Shown here in pieces: positions 50,479 through 58,949 of a DNA stretch of 64,000 bases (the first letter of the stretch is position 1; each line of letters begins with the position of its first letter). A program made the position numbers and the translations under genes. Source of the stretch: Erysipelotrichaceae bacterium. GTDB taxonomy: Bacteria; Bacillota_I; Bacilli_A; Erysipelotrichales; Erysipelotrichaceae. Location: contig JAFRZA010000043.1 of assembly GCA_017442805.1 (NCBI GenBank), positions 1 to 64,000 on the forward strand, read 5' to 3'. A model generated the notes under the pieces. That model was given only the letters and a program-made list of their open reading frames with translations. It was not told where the DNA came from and did no database searches.

Positions 50479-52548
50479 TTACTTCACCGCCACCTTGTAT
50501 CGCGTGGTAAAGTCCGCGATGAACCGGTTGAGTTCCTCGGTCAGTTCCACCGACATCTTTTCGCCGGTGGCGATCTGCTGGACCAGATGCGGAGCTGAGG
50601 AATGGACTTCCATCAGCAGGTTCTTCTCATAGTCCCTGACCCTGTTGAGCGGCACGGTATCGACATAGCCGCGCTGGTTGGCAAACAGGGAAATGATCTG
50701 GTCTTCCTGGGCAAACGGCGAGTACTGCGGCTGCTTGAGCAGCTCGGTCAGATGCTGGCCGTGGTTGATGGTCCTTCTGGTTGACTGGTCCAGGTCGGAA
50801 CCGAACTGGGCGAAGTCGAGAACTTCCTGGTACTGAGCCAAATCGAGCTTCAGTGAGGAGGCAACCTTCTTCATGGCCTTGCTCTGGGCAGCGGAACCGA
50901 CACGGCTGACGCTTAAGCCGCTGTCCACGGCCGGGCGGACGCCGCTGTTGAACAGCTCGGTCTGTAAGAAGATCTGACCGTCGGTGATGGAAATGACGTT
51001 GGTCGGAATGTAGGCGGAAATGTCGCCGGCCAGGGTCTCGACGATCGGAAGGGCGGTCAGTGAACCGCCGCCGTTGCGCTCGGAAAGCCTGGCGCTTCTT
51101 TCCAGCAGGCGTGAATGGAGGTAGAAGACATCACCGGGATAAGCTTCTCTTCCCGGAGGTCTTCTTAATAACAGTGAAAGGGTACGGTAAGCCACGGCGT
51201 GCTTGCTGAGGTCGTCGTAGACGATCAGCACGTCTTCGCCGCGGTTCATCCAGTATTCGCCGATGGTGCAGCCGGTATAGGGAGCGACATACTGCAGGGA
51301 AGCCAGTTCGCTGGCTCCGGCCACCACGACGGTCGTATAGTTCATGGCGCCGTTCTGCTTGAGTTTCTCCACGATCTGGGCCACGGTCGAGTTCTTCTGT
51401 CCGATGGCCACGTAGATGCACTTAACGTTTTTGCCCTGCTGGTTGAGGATGGTGTCGACGGCGATGGCGGTCTTGCCGGTCTGGCGGTCGCCGATGATCA
51501 GCTCACGCTGACCCTTGCCGATGGGGACCATGGCGTCGATGATCTTGATGCCGGTCTGCAGCGGTTCGTTGACCGACTGGCGGTCAATGACGCCGGGAGC
51601 CGGCTTTTCGATGGGCATGTAAGCCGCGGCCTTAATGGAGCCCTTGCCGTCCAGCGGACGGCCGATGGCGTCCACGACCCGGCCCAGAAGGGCATCGCCG
51701 ACCGGCGTCTCAACGACTCTTCCGGTCGAGAAGACTTCCATGCCTTCCCTTACTTCGGCGGAATCGTCCAGAAGGACGGCGCCGACGCTTTCTTCCTCAA
51801 GGTTCATGACCATGGCGCTGCCTTCGCCGATGCGCAGCAGCTCTCCGGACATGGCCTTGTTGATTCCCTTAATGGTGACGATGCCGTCAGCTACGGTAGT
51901 GACGTAGCCGTTGGTATCGGCGGATTTGACGGAAACGTTCTGGCGGTCATAGGAATCGATCTGTTCCTTAATGACCTCATTCATTTCCCTGACTGAGGTT
52001 TCAGTGCGGTCCTCACGGGAAAGCAGTTCGTCCTTCAGTCCCCTGAGCCGGCTCTGGTAGGAGCCATCCCAGACATTGTTGCCCACGGTAACCTTGATGC
52101 CGCCCAGAAGTTCGCTTTCCACGCGGTTCTCCAATTTGACCTTCTGACCGATCTGCTCAGCGATGGTCTTCTCAATCATGACGATCTCCTTTTCGTTCAG
52201 CTTTCTGGCTGAATGAACGGTGCCGAAGATCATGCCCTTGAGCTGATAAGCGTATGTTAAAAAGTCGTGAATGAGCATCACTTCACTGTAGTTCTTATCC
52301 TTAAGTTCACCGATGGTGAAGAAGGCGTTCAGCACGTCATCATCAAGGGTGTTTCCAAAGTACTGCTGTAATCTCGCTTTTTTATCACTTACGCTATTGT
52401 CAGAAGATGTCAGAAATGAAGACAATTCGCTGTTTTGGTTAATCAGTCCGCTGACTTTCTCCAGCTCCGTCCGGTAAAGATCGACCTTACCTTCCTGCTT
52501 GGCCAGTTCCATCAGCAGGGTGGCATAACGCGTGTTGGTGGCACTCAT
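50479..52548 (-). CDS. atpHA: Fused ATP synthase delta-alpha subunit, 689 aa
   Basis: One open frame holds both F1 delta and alpha. Residues 1-178 are a delta (OSCP) chain: [18 protein letters not shown], then [18 protein letters not shown] and [10 protein letters not shown] at its normal end. Residues about 189-689 are a full alpha chain: [21 protein letters not shown], Walker [14 protein letters not shown] at 353-365, and the rest of the noncatalytic subunit. The linker is [12 protein letters not shown]. Inside the junction there is no good ribosome site before the candidate alpha ATG. Fusion should fix a delta to every alpha unless it is cleaved. The alternative is a sequencing frameshift. 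Confidence 0.9.
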   Translation of the reverse strand: MSATNTRYATLLMELAKQEGKVDLYRTELEKVSGLINQNSELSSFLTSSDNSVSDKKARLQQYFGNTLDDDVLNAFFTIGELKDKNYSEVMLIHDFLTYAYQLKGMIFGTVHSARKLNEKEIVMIEKTIAEQIGQKVKLENRVESELLGGIKVTVGNNVWDGSYQSRLRGLKDELLSREDRTETSVREMNEVIKEQIDSYDRQNVSVKSADTNGYVTTVADGIVTIKGINKAMSGELLRIGEGSAMVMNLEEESVGAVLLDDSAEVREGMEVFSTGRVVETPVGDALLGRVVDAIGRPLDGKGSIKAAAYMPIEKPAPGVIDRQSVNEPLQTGIKIIDAMVPIGKGQRELIIGDRQTGKTAIAVDTILNQQGKNVKCIYVAIGQKNSTVAQIVEKLKQNGAMNYTTVVVAGASELASLQYVAPYTGCTIGEYWMNRGEDVLIVYDDLSKHAVAYRTLSLLLRRPPGREAYPGDVFYLHSRLLERSARLSERNGGGSLTALPIVETLAGDISAYIPTNVISITDGQIFLQTELFNSGVRPAVDSGLSVSRVGSAAQSKAMKKVASSLKLDLAQYQEVLDFAQFGSDLDQSTRRTINHGQHLTELLKQPQYSPFAQEDQIISLFANQRGYVDTVPLNRVRDYEKNLLMEVHSSAPHLVQQIATGEKMSVELTEELNRFIADFTTRYKVAVK

Positions 52549-53057
52549 TGACCGCTTACTTCCTTAATGAAGTCCTCAATGCTCTCGCGGTCAGACTTGC
52601 TGTCCAGCTTCTGCTGGAGCATCTTCTCCGCGGCACTCAGAGCGATCTCAACGACCTCTTCGTGCATGTCTTCCAACATCTTGTTCTTTTCCAAAGTGAT
52701 ATTGCGCTGGGCATCTTCCACCAGCTGCCGGGATTTCTGCCGGCCCTCGTCGATCAGGCTGTCCTTCAGCTTCTGACCTTCTTCCTGGGCCCTGGCAATG
52801 ATCTGCTGGGCCTGCATGTTGGCCTCTTCGATCTCCTGGCTGGCTTCGGCGTTCAGCTCTTCATTTCTCTTCTTCATTTCTTCCGCGCTGGTCAGACGGC
52901 TCTGTTCATACTCGCTTCTGGTGTCCAGGATCTTCTTGACCGGTTTCCAGGCCAGTTTGTACATGAGCAGAAAAAGCACGGCAGTGGCGCACAGCTGAGT
53001 AATTACAGTCAAGATATTTGGCATTAATTGGCTTAATACATCAATATCTATGTTCAT
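52545..53057 (-). CDS. atpF: ATP synthase Fo b subunit
   Basis: Peripheral stalk, 170 residues: one N-terminal membrane helix (about 15-35), then a long charged amphipathic helix ([39 protein letters not shown]) and a C-terminal part that binds delta. It overlaps the fused atpHA gene by 4 bp. Normal length, so the delta fusion concerns alpha and not b. Confidence 0.96.
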   Translation of the reverse strand: MNIDIDVLSQLMPNILTVITQLCATAVLFLLMYKLAWKPVKKILDTRSEYEQSRLTSAEEMKKRNEELNAEASQEIEEANMQAQQIIARAQEEGQKLKDSLIDEGRQKSRQLVEDAQRNITLEKNKMLEDMHEEVVEIALSAAEKMLQQKLDSKSDRESIEDFIKEVSGQ

Positions 53058-53070
53058 AATTACCTGCCTC

Positions 53071-53307
53071 TTATAATTTGTTGCCTAAGACGAAGATGAT
53101 CAAAAATGAAATCAGCAGGCCGTAAATGGCGCAGGTTTCGGAAATGGCGGCGCCGATGATGGCCATGGACTGGATCTTGCCGGCAGCATCGGGGTTCTTG
53201 CCGATGGCTTCAACGGCGGCGATGGCAACCTTGCCTTCGAAGATACCGGTAACCATGCCGGTCATGACTGATAAGGTGGCGGCGAACGCTAACAGTGCTA
53301 CTTCCAT
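53071..53307 (-). CDS. atpE: ATP synthase Fo c subunit, two-carboxylate type
   Basis: Rotor ring subunit, 78 residues, two membrane helices joined by the GKNPDAAGKI loop. Besides the essential Glu in helix 2 (E57, followed by T58 and with Y62), helix 1 has Glu at residue 24 where Na+-type rings have Gln; the spacing of 33 residues equals that of Q32-E65 in Ilyobacter. A pair of carboxylates here is the arrangement described for the Na+ ring of Fusobacterium nucleatum. Na+ coupling is inference. Confidence 0.96.
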   Translation of the reverse strand: MEVALLAFAATLSVMTGMVTGIFEGKVAIAAVEAIGKNPDAAGKIQSMAIIGAAISETCAIYGLLISFLIIFVLGNKL

Positions 53308-53321
53308 AAGTTTCCTCCTAT

Positions 53322-54005
53322 TTACTCATTGCTCGGCAGTTCCTTGCCGATGAACGAAATTGACAGTATTACGAAGATGTAGGTCTGCATGGCTCCTGAG
53401 AACAGGTCAAAGTAGAAATGCAGGACCGGGGCGACGATGACTCCAATCAGGTTAAAGTTGTGCAGCAGCGGGATCGCTGAGGACACCGCTGCCAGCATGG
53501 CATAGATGACCTTCATCAGGATGCCGCCGGAAATGATGTTTCCGAACAGACGCAGCGACAGGGAAGCCAGTGTGGAGACCTTGCTGATGACGTTGATCAG
53601 AACGAAGGGGGCAAAGGGCTCAAACCAGCTCTTGATGTACCCTCCGGTTCCCCTGGCCTTGGCGGAGCAGACCTCGATCAGAATGCAGGTGATGGCCGCC
53701 AGGGTGAAGGTGACGCTGTAGTTTGCCGTTGGGCTTTCCAGGGCAAACAGACCGGCGATGTTGGAAACGAAGATGTACAGGCCGACGGTGGCGATGTACG
53801 GCGACAGCTTTCTGGCCAGGTTTTCATTGGTCTTGTCTCTGACAATGTTCTCAATGGCCTGGGCTGCCATCAGGCACACCAGTACGACGCCCTTGGGCTG
53901 CGACAGCGGATCGAATTTGCGGAGCCTGCTGTTAACGAACAGCAGCAGCAGCGCGATCATTCCGGTAACGGCCCAGATGTAGTAGACGGTTGACTGAATT
54001 TCCAT
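53322..54005 (-). CDS. atpB: ATP synthase Fo a subunit
   Basis: Membrane stator that carries ions to the c-ring, 227 residues with five to six helices. The essential Arg is in SLSLRLFGNIISGGIL (about residue 165), and the C-terminal helix has LHFYFDLFSGAMQTYIFVILSI. First core gene of the operon behind atpI. Na+/H+ choice cannot be read from this subunit alone. Confidence 0.96.
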   Translation of the reverse strand: MEIQSTVYYIWAVTGMIALLLLFVNSRLRKFDPLSQPKGVVLVCLMAAQAIENIVRDKTNENLARKLSPYIATVGLYIFVSNIAGLFALESPTANYSVTFTLAAITCILIEVCSAKARGTGGYIKSWFEPFAPFVLINVISKVSTLASLSLRLFGNIISGGILMKVIYAMLAAVSSAIPLLHNFNLIGVIVAPVLHFYFDLFSGAMQTYIFVILSISFIGKELPSNE

Positions 54006-54009
54006 GACA

Positions 54010-54318
54010 TCACCTCCTTTTCAGAAACAGAATTTCCTTAAAAAATAAATAAAGCTTAACTGACATCAGCCCCAGGGCAACGGTGAATACGCTGAGATAA
54101 CGGGGAATTACCATCGCCGTTAACAGCGGCAACGCCAGTACCGTGATTCTCAGTACGGCGCCGGCCAGGAGAGAGCCTTTCGCTTTATTATGTCTTTTTA
54201 TCGCCTTTCTCATGCTTTCTTCCACCATCCAGCGGTGGACGAGACTGAACGCCATGCCTGTCAGCAAACCGGCAATCAGCGCTGCAGCTGTAGGCTTGAG
54301 AATCAGCTCGGTGTTCAT
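54010..54318 (-). CDS. atpI: ATP synthase protein I-like membrane protein, 102 aa
   Basis: Small membrane protein preceding atpB, as AtpI does in most Bacillota. Four hydrophobic segments: residues 9-28, 48-65, 68-82 and 84-98 approximately, with a basic loop RKAIKRHNKAKG between the first two. AtpI helps assemble the c-ring or transport Mg2+; sequence conservation is low across the family, so the call rests on position and layout. Its start overlaps the stop of a 22-residue ORF. Confidence 0.75.
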   Translation of the reverse strand: MNTELILKPTAAALIAGLLTGMAFSLVHRWMVEESMRKAIKRHNKAKGSLLAGAVLRITVLALPLLTAMVIPRYLSVFTVALGLMSVKLYLFFKEILFLKRR

Positions 54319-54383
54319 TCAGAAGCGCGATAACAAGACAGTTTACATCCGGCCGATTCAGGCACCTTAGGTTTGTAGAACAT
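54315..54383 (-). CDS. Possible 22-aa leader ORF coupled to atpI
   Basis: ATG at 54383 opens a 22-codon frame whose TGA overlaps the atpI ATG (ATGA). AAGGGG about 10 nt upstream could serve as ribosome site. The peptide is MFYKPKVPESAGCKLSCYRA plus SE. It could couple translation into the operon or be chance; no sequence homology can be judged. Confidence 0.35.
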   Translation of the reverse strand: MFYKPKVPESAGCKLSCYRASE

Positions 54384-54466
54384 ATCCCGTTATCCCCTTT
54401 CTTTAGAACAATAAGATTTTAGCATATCTGCCTTCTCTTTGCATTAAAAATCGGTCGTAACGGAAG

Positions 54467-54491
54467 CGGCGGCAGTTGGTTTCTGCCGCCG
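54467..54491 (-). terminator. Hairpin after the MsrA-DNPH1 gene
   Basis: CGGCGGCAG (54467-54475) pairs with CTGCCGCCG (54483-54491) directly after the stop codon at 54492. The following T-tract is weak. Confidence 0.65.
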
Positions 54492-55397
54492 TCATTTCAG
54501 AATCTCATCGATCTTTTCCAGCACTTCTTCCGGCTTTTCGTAGAAGAAGATCTGGAAATACGGATCCCCCGTCAGCATTGCCGACAGGTTGACATCCTTA
54601 CGGCAGAACAGATAACAGGGCAGTCCGATCTTTTCAGCATAGGCCAGTTCGTAGCCTACCCCCAGCGAAGGCGTGCTGCATTCGCCGATCAGCACATCAC
54701 TCTCTCTGAGCCAGGCGGTGTCCTGGTCATAGATGTCTCTGGCCGATGGCCTGACTTCCAGGTCAAGATTGCCGACGTGTTCGGTCAGAACGTCCGCCTT
54801 CTTCTGCATGTGAGCGATGATCTGCCGGTAGACTTCCGCGTCATTGCGGCCGCCTCTGATCGAGCCGGCAAAGTAGACTCGGGTACGATCCTTCTGTCTG
54901 TTCAGTTCTCTGATCTCTTCAAACTCGGCAAAGCTGACATGGCAGTAGCCGTTGGGGTTGTTGATCAGATAGTTCTGGTGATAGTCTTCGGCGTCATAGA
55001 AGCGTTCCAGCGGCTTGAGTTCCACATGGAATTCCGGATAATTCCGCTTCTTTTCCTCAAAGATCTTTCTCAGCAGCGGCAGATCAGATTCATTGTCGTA
55101 ATAGACGCCGGTCTGATACTGCGATCCGATGTCTTCCTTCTGGCGGTTGGCCTGCGTCGGGTCAATGCAGATGAAGAAAGCGTCGATGATCTTTCTCATC
55201 GAGATCTTCTTAGCCTCATATACCACCTTTACGGTCTCCCGGTAGCCGGTGGTGTCGGTGCACACTTCCTTATAGGTCGGATTGTCGGTATGACCGTTGG
55301 CATAGCCCACTTTCGTGGAGACAATGCCATCCAGCATCTGCATGGCTCTTTCCATGCCCCAGAAGCAGCCTCCGGCCAGATAAATCGTCTTTTCCAT
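54492..55397 (-). CDS. Peptide methionine sulfoxide reductase A fused to a DNPH1/Rcl-like nucleotide N-hydrolase, 301 aa
   Basis: Residues 1-165 are a complete MsrA: AGGCFWGMERA with catalytic Cys11, TGYRETV, QYQTGVYY and EDYHQNYL. Residues 172-300 are unrelated and read RVYFAGSIRGGRNDAEVYRQI, VLTEHVG, YDQDTAWLRESDVLIGECS and PSLGVGYELAYA, the order and spacing of 2'-deoxynucleoside 5'-monophosphate N-glycosidase (mammalian DNPH1/Rcl), with the catalytic Glu at 250 and Asp at 226. So one protein would repair oxidised methionine and hydrolyse (possibly damaged) dNMPs. Single open frame; GTG/ATG start at 55397 is the natural MsrA N-terminus. Confidence 0.9.
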   Translation of the reverse strand: MEKTIYLAGGCFWGMERAMQMLDGIVSTKVGYANGHTDNPTYKEVCTDTTGYRETVKVVYEAKKISMRKIIDAFFICIDPTQANRQKEDIGSQYQTGVYYDNESDLPLLRKIFEEKKRNYPEFHVELKPLERFYDAEDYHQNYLINNPNGYCHVSFAEFEEIRELNRQKDRTRVYFAGSIRGGRNDAEVYRQIIAHMQKKADVLTEHVGNLDLEVRPSARDIYDQDTAWLRESDVLIGECSTPSLGVGYELAYAEKIGLPCYLFCRKDVNLSAMLTGDPYFQIFFYEKPEEVLEKIDEILK

Positions 55398-55401
55398 GTC
55401 G

Positions 55402-56685
55402 TTATCTCCGCTCTGCCAGTTTCAGCAGTTCTTCTCTCTCGTTCGGGTAGCCTTCCAGCACCCGTTCCATGATCTCTTCCAGCTTGTCGCCGATCTCCCT
55501 GCCCTGATAGCCCAGCGCCAGCAGATCGTTGCCGTTGATCTGCAGGTCCGCTATCCTGACCGCTGCGTTTTCCGCGATGAGTTTTTCGACTTCTTCAGCC
55601 AGTTTGTCGCACTCTTCCGGATGACTGTATTCGGTATTCTGTGCCAGGCAGTCAGCCTTCTTCAGGACAATCAGATCAAGGGCGTATTCGCCCATCCGGC
55701 TTAACAGCCTTCTGGCCTTAGGCAGCTGGTCGTGATTTTCAATCAGCAGCAGAGCCGCCTTTGATGTTCTGTTGTCCATGCGCAGCCGCTCAAAGATCTT
55801 CTCCGCGATCTCCGCAGACACCACGGCATGACCGTAGAAATGGTCCTTTCCGTTTTCGTCCGTCGTCCTGACTACCGCCTTGCCGATGTCGTGAAACAGG
55901 GCGGCCCAGCGGACGTAGGGTTTGGCCGGCGAACCGGCGACGACCTTGACAGTATGATGCCACAGGTCATAAAGATGATATTTATGGTGCTGGGGAACAT
56001 CCTGCATCATGGCCAGTTCTGGCAGGAAGATTTCAAAGATCTCCTCGTATTCCAGCAGGTACGGCTCAATGTATTCGCTGCAGAGGATCTCGTTCATTTC
56101 CTTCAGGATGCGCTCCTGGGAAACGTAACGCAGATCTTCCTTTCTTTCAAACATTGCTTCCCGGGTCTTTTCCTCGATCGCAAAGCCGAAGCGGCTGGCG
56201 AAGCGGATCGCCCTCAGGATGCGCAGGGCATCTTCGCCGAAGCGCTCCCGCGGATCGCCGACAGTTCTGATGATGCCGTCCTGCAGGTCCTGCTGACCGC
56301 CGAAAAGATCGACCAGATCTTTACCGTTATAAGCCATCGCGTTGATGGTGAAGTCCCGCCGGCTCAGATCATCGCTGATGTTTCTGGAGAAACTCACCTC
56401 ATCGGGATGGCGGTGGTCGCTGTAAACGGTCTCCGTGCGGTAAGTGGTTACTTCAAAGCCCTCATGGTCAACGATCACCGTTACCGTGCCATGCTGCAGA
56501 CCGGTGTCGCTGTACCTCTCGAAGATCTCATGCATCTGTTCGGGAGTGGCGTTGGTGGTGATGTCATAGTCGTGAGGCTGCAGGCCTAAAAGGCTGTCGC
56601 GCACGCAGCCGCCGACGATATAGCCTTCAAAACCGGCGTCCGCCAGTTTCTGAAGGATGTAGCTTACCTTTTCGGGAATGTTCAT
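55402..56685 (-). CDS. CCA tRNA nucleotidyltransferase / poly(A)-polymerase family with HD domain, 427 aa
   Basis: Nucleotidyltransferase core: GYIVGGCVRDSLLG, HDYDITTNATPEQM (metal DxD), RRDFTINAMAYN and GEDALRILRAIRFASRFGF. After about residue 230 an HD domain follows (AALFHDIGKAVVR, then HAVVSAEIAEKIF). It adds or repairs tRNA CCA ends. tRNA genes in this window already encode CCA, so repair may be its main role. No ribosome site is visible before the ATG; a possible -10 lies 8 nt upstream, hinting at a leaderless mRNA. Confidence 0.93.
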   Translation of the reverse strand: MNIPEKVSYILQKLADAGFEGYIVGGCVRDSLLGLQPHDYDITTNATPEQMHEIFERYSDTGLQHGTVTVIVDHEGFEVTTYRTETVYSDHRHPDEVSFSRNISDDLSRRDFTINAMAYNGKDLVDLFGGQQDLQDGIIRTVGDPRERFGEDALRILRAIRFASRFGFAIEEKTREAMFERKEDLRYVSQERILKEMNEILCSEYIEPYLLEYEEIFEIFLPELAMMQDVPQHHKYHLYDLWHHTVKVVAGSPAKPYVRWAALFHDIGKAVVRTTDENGKDHFYGHAVVSAEIAEKIFERLRMDNRTSKAALLLIENHDQLPKARRLLSRMGEYALDLIVLKKADCLAQNTEYSHPEECDKLAEEVEKLIAENAAVRIADLQINGNDLLALGYQGREIGDKLEEIMERVLEGYPNEREELLKLAERR

Positions 56686-56736
56686 ACTATTAATTTATCA
56701 CATTTGAGTGCGCTATAATACAGAGGAGGAAAGGTG

Positions 56737-57603
56737 ATGAGAATGATCAGACTTGTCGCAACCGACATTGACGGAACCCTCGTTGACGGTAATCTTAATT
56801 TCCCGGGAAATACCATGGAGACGCTTTACTGGCTCAACGATCAGGGCATTGAGGTCATGCTGGCATCGGGACGTTCCTACGAGGAAGCCCTGCAGGTCGT
56901 CGACGCCGTCGACTTTCCCGTCGGCTGCATCTGTTACAACGGCGCCCAGACCCGGGACGGTCAGGGACCGATCGTTGAAAGCTTTCCCATGGACCTTTCC
57001 ATTCTTCAGAGCATGGAGAAGATCCATGACCGCCTTCCGGTCATTCTGCTTTATCTGACCAGCGATAAGACATACTGCTGCGAAAGTCTGGAGAAATACC
57101 GCCGGGAATGCCTGCGCTTCAGTGTTGAAGAAGAGGGGCTTCCGACTGATGTTTCCGTAAAGCGCTTTGAAGAGGTCGTGCTGTTAAGGGAAATCGTCTT
57201 CAGCTGTCCCTTTGAAGAAATTCCTCTTGATGACGTGCTGAAATGCGAGTGGCTGTTTCTCAGCCCCGCTCAGTTCAGCGCTCTTGCCGGCGAGCTTTCC
57301 GAGGTCAAAGGAATTGACTTCATGACCGGCGGCTACTTCAACAACATGGAAGTCATTCAGTCCGGCGTCTCCAAGGGCAAGGCCCTCAGGGACTACTGCC
57401 TGACCAGGGGAATCAGCCTTAATGAAATCATCACTCTGGGCGACAGTGAAAACGATGTCTCAATGCTTGAGGGCATAGAGTATTCCGTAGCCATGGGCCA
57501 GAGTCCCCAGAGTGTTAAGGACAAGGCCGGTTATGTCACCGGAGACATTCAGGACGACGGCTTCACTCAGGCGGTCAGAACAATAATCACAAACGAAAAG
57601 TGA
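56737..57603 (+). CDS. Cof-type HAD-superfamily phosphatase, 288 aa
   Basis: HAD class IIB hydrolase: VATDIDGTLVDGN holds the nucleophile Asp and its neighbour, LASGRSYEEAL motif II, the Lys in SKGKALRDYC, and TLGDSENDVSMLEG motif IV. Full length for Cof/YidA-type sugar or flavin phosphatases; substrate unknown. Start at 56737 follows GGAGG by about 8 nt with TATAAT at 56714-56719. Its stop lies inside the following terminator stem. Confidence 0.92.
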   Translation: MRMIRLVATDIDGTLVDGNLNFPGNTMETLYWLNDQGIEVMLASGRSYEEALQVVDAVDFPVGCICYNGAQTRDGQGPIVESFPMDLSILQSMEKIHDRLPVILLYLTSDKTYCCESLEKYRRECLRFSVEEEGLPTDVSVKRFEEVVLLREIVFSCPFEEIPLDDVLKCEWLFLSPAQFSALAGELSEVKGIDFMTGGYFNNMEVIQSGVSKGKALRDYCLTRGISLNEIITLGDSENDVSMLEGIEYSVAMGQSPQSVKDKAGYVTGDIQDDGFTQAVRTIITNEK

Positions 57604-57630
57604 TGTGCTTTCAAGTTCACATCACTTTTT
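57597..57630. terminator. Bidirectional terminator between HAD gene and upp
   Basis: AAAAGTGATGTG and CACATCACTTTT form a 12-bp stem with T-runs on both strands. Confidence 0.9.
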
Positions 57631-57638
57631 TCTCTGTC

Positions 57639-58259
57639 TTACTTGGTTCCAAAGATGCGGTCGCCGGCATCGCCCAGACCGGGAACGATGTAGCCGATCT
57701 CATTCAGCCTTTCATCCTTGGCGGCCAGATAGATATCAACATCCGGATGAGCCTTCTCGACGGCGTCAATGCCTTCCTGAACGCCGACCAGGCAGACCAG
57801 GGTAATGTCGGTGGCGCCGGCTTCCTTGACGAAGTTGATGGCGGCGGTGGCGCTGCCGCCGGTTGCCAGCATCGGGTCAACGACAAAGACCTTGGCAGAA
57901 GCGATGTTGGGCGGGAACTTGGCATAGTATGAGTGCGGCTCCAGCGTCTCCTCGTCACGGTACAGACCGACGTGACCGACCTTGGCGGTCGGGATGATGG
58001 CCTGAATGCCGTCAACCATGCCCAGACCGGCTCTCAGAATGGGAACGAGCACGACCGGCTTGTCCAGTTCATAGCCGATGGCCTTTCCCATCGGGGTTTC
58101 AATGGGAACTTCCTTCAGGGCAATGTCCTGCATGATTTCATAAACCATCAGTCCGCCGATCTCGTCCAGGTTCTGCCGGAAATCCTTGGTTCCGGTTTCC
58201 TTGCGGCGCATGATGGTCAGCTTATGCTTAATTAACGGGTGGTCTAATAAATGCAACAT
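57639..58259 (-). CDS. upp: Uracil phosphoribosyltransferase
   Basis: Salvages uracil with PRPP to [30 protein letters not shown] at the N-terminus (typical start), [13 protein letters not shown], and the PRPP loop [16 protein letters not shown], then [29 protein letters not shown] at the C-terminus (last 20 as [12 protein letters not shown]). 206 residues. A very strong AGAGGAGG site precedes the ATG. Confidence 0.97.
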   Translation of the reverse strand: MLHLLDHPLIKHKLTIMRRKETGTKDFRQNLDEIGGLMVYEIMQDIALKEVPIETPMGKAIGYELDKPVVLVPILRAGLGMVDGIQAIIPTAKVGHVGLYRDEETLEPHSYYAKFPPNIASAKVFVVDPMLATGGSATAAINFVKEAGATDITLVCLVGVQEGIDAVEKAHPDVDIYLAAKDERLNEIGYIVPGLGDAGDRIFGTK

Positions 58260-58283
58260 GTGATTACCTCCTCTTTTATAATC

Positions 58284-58874
58284 CTAAAGCAGCGCTTTAT
58301 TGATGTCTTCAAGTTTCAAATCGCCCTGGCGCAGCAGCTTAAGTTCTTCGCCGGTGCAGTCGATGATGGTGCTGGCGGTCTTGGAAAAGGCCTCGCCGGC
58401 AACGATCAGGTCAATGCGGCCGTCCAGCTGCTGCAGAACTTCCGCGTCGGTATTGCAGGCCGGTTCGCCGGACAGGTTGGCGCTGGTGACGTACATCGGT
58501 CCGACTCTTTCCAGCAGGGTCAGGGCAAACAGGTCATTGGGGATGCGCACGGCCACGGTGTCCAGTCCGTTGTCAATGACATATTTCTTCTTTAAGACCA
58601 GGGTCAGGGCTCCGGGCATGAAGCGCAGAGCCAGTTTTCTTTCTCTGTCACTCAGCCAGGCGATGGCTTCCAGATCAGCCAGCGAAGCTACCATTACCGG
58701 AAAGGGCTTGGTCTCCGGCCTCTTCTTGGCATTCTTCAGTTTTTCAGCGGCAGTCCTGCTGCTGCATAAAACACCGATACCATAAACAGTATCGGTGGGA
58801 AAAGCTAAAATACAGTCATTATGTAAAGCCTGGACGATTTCTTCGAATTTGTCTTTCGTTAAAACTCTGGTCAT
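58284..58874 (-). CDS. L-threonylcarbamoyladenylate synthase (Sua5/YciO/YrdC family), 196 aa
   Basis: Makes threonylcarbamoyl-AMP for t6A37 of tRNA. Visible: CILAFPTDTVYGIG, KKRPETKPFPVMV (substrate-binding K and R), FMPGALTLVLKK and MYVTSANLSGEPA. Single YrdC domain without the C-terminal Sua5 domain, so a TsaC-type short enzyme. It is upstream of upp in the same direction with a 24-bp gap. An inverted repeat sits upstream of its start. Confidence 0.93.
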   Translation of the reverse strand: MTRVLTKDKFEEIVQALHNDCILAFPTDTVYGIGVLCSSRTAAEKLKNAKKRPETKPFPVMVASLADLEAIAWLSDRERKLALRFMPGALTLVLKKKYVIDNGLDTVAVRIPNDLFALTLLERVGPMYVTSANLSGEPACNTDAEVLQQLDGRIDLIVAGEAFSKTASTIIDCTGEELKLLRQGDLKLEDINKALL

Positions 58875-58891
58875 AAGCAGTCCTTACATCC

Positions 58892-58912
58892 GTCATCCTA
58901 TAATTGGATGAC
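58892..58912. repeat. Inverted repeat upstream of the threonylcarbamoyl-AMP synthase gene
   Basis: GTCATCC (58892-58898) and GGATGAC (58906-58912), 7-nt AT loop. Short loop and no T-run; could be an operator or a simple hairpin between the MFS gene and this operon. Confidence 0.4.
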
Positions 58913-58949
58913 CCTGAATTCCTTACCTGTTATTCTAATACAGCCGGTC

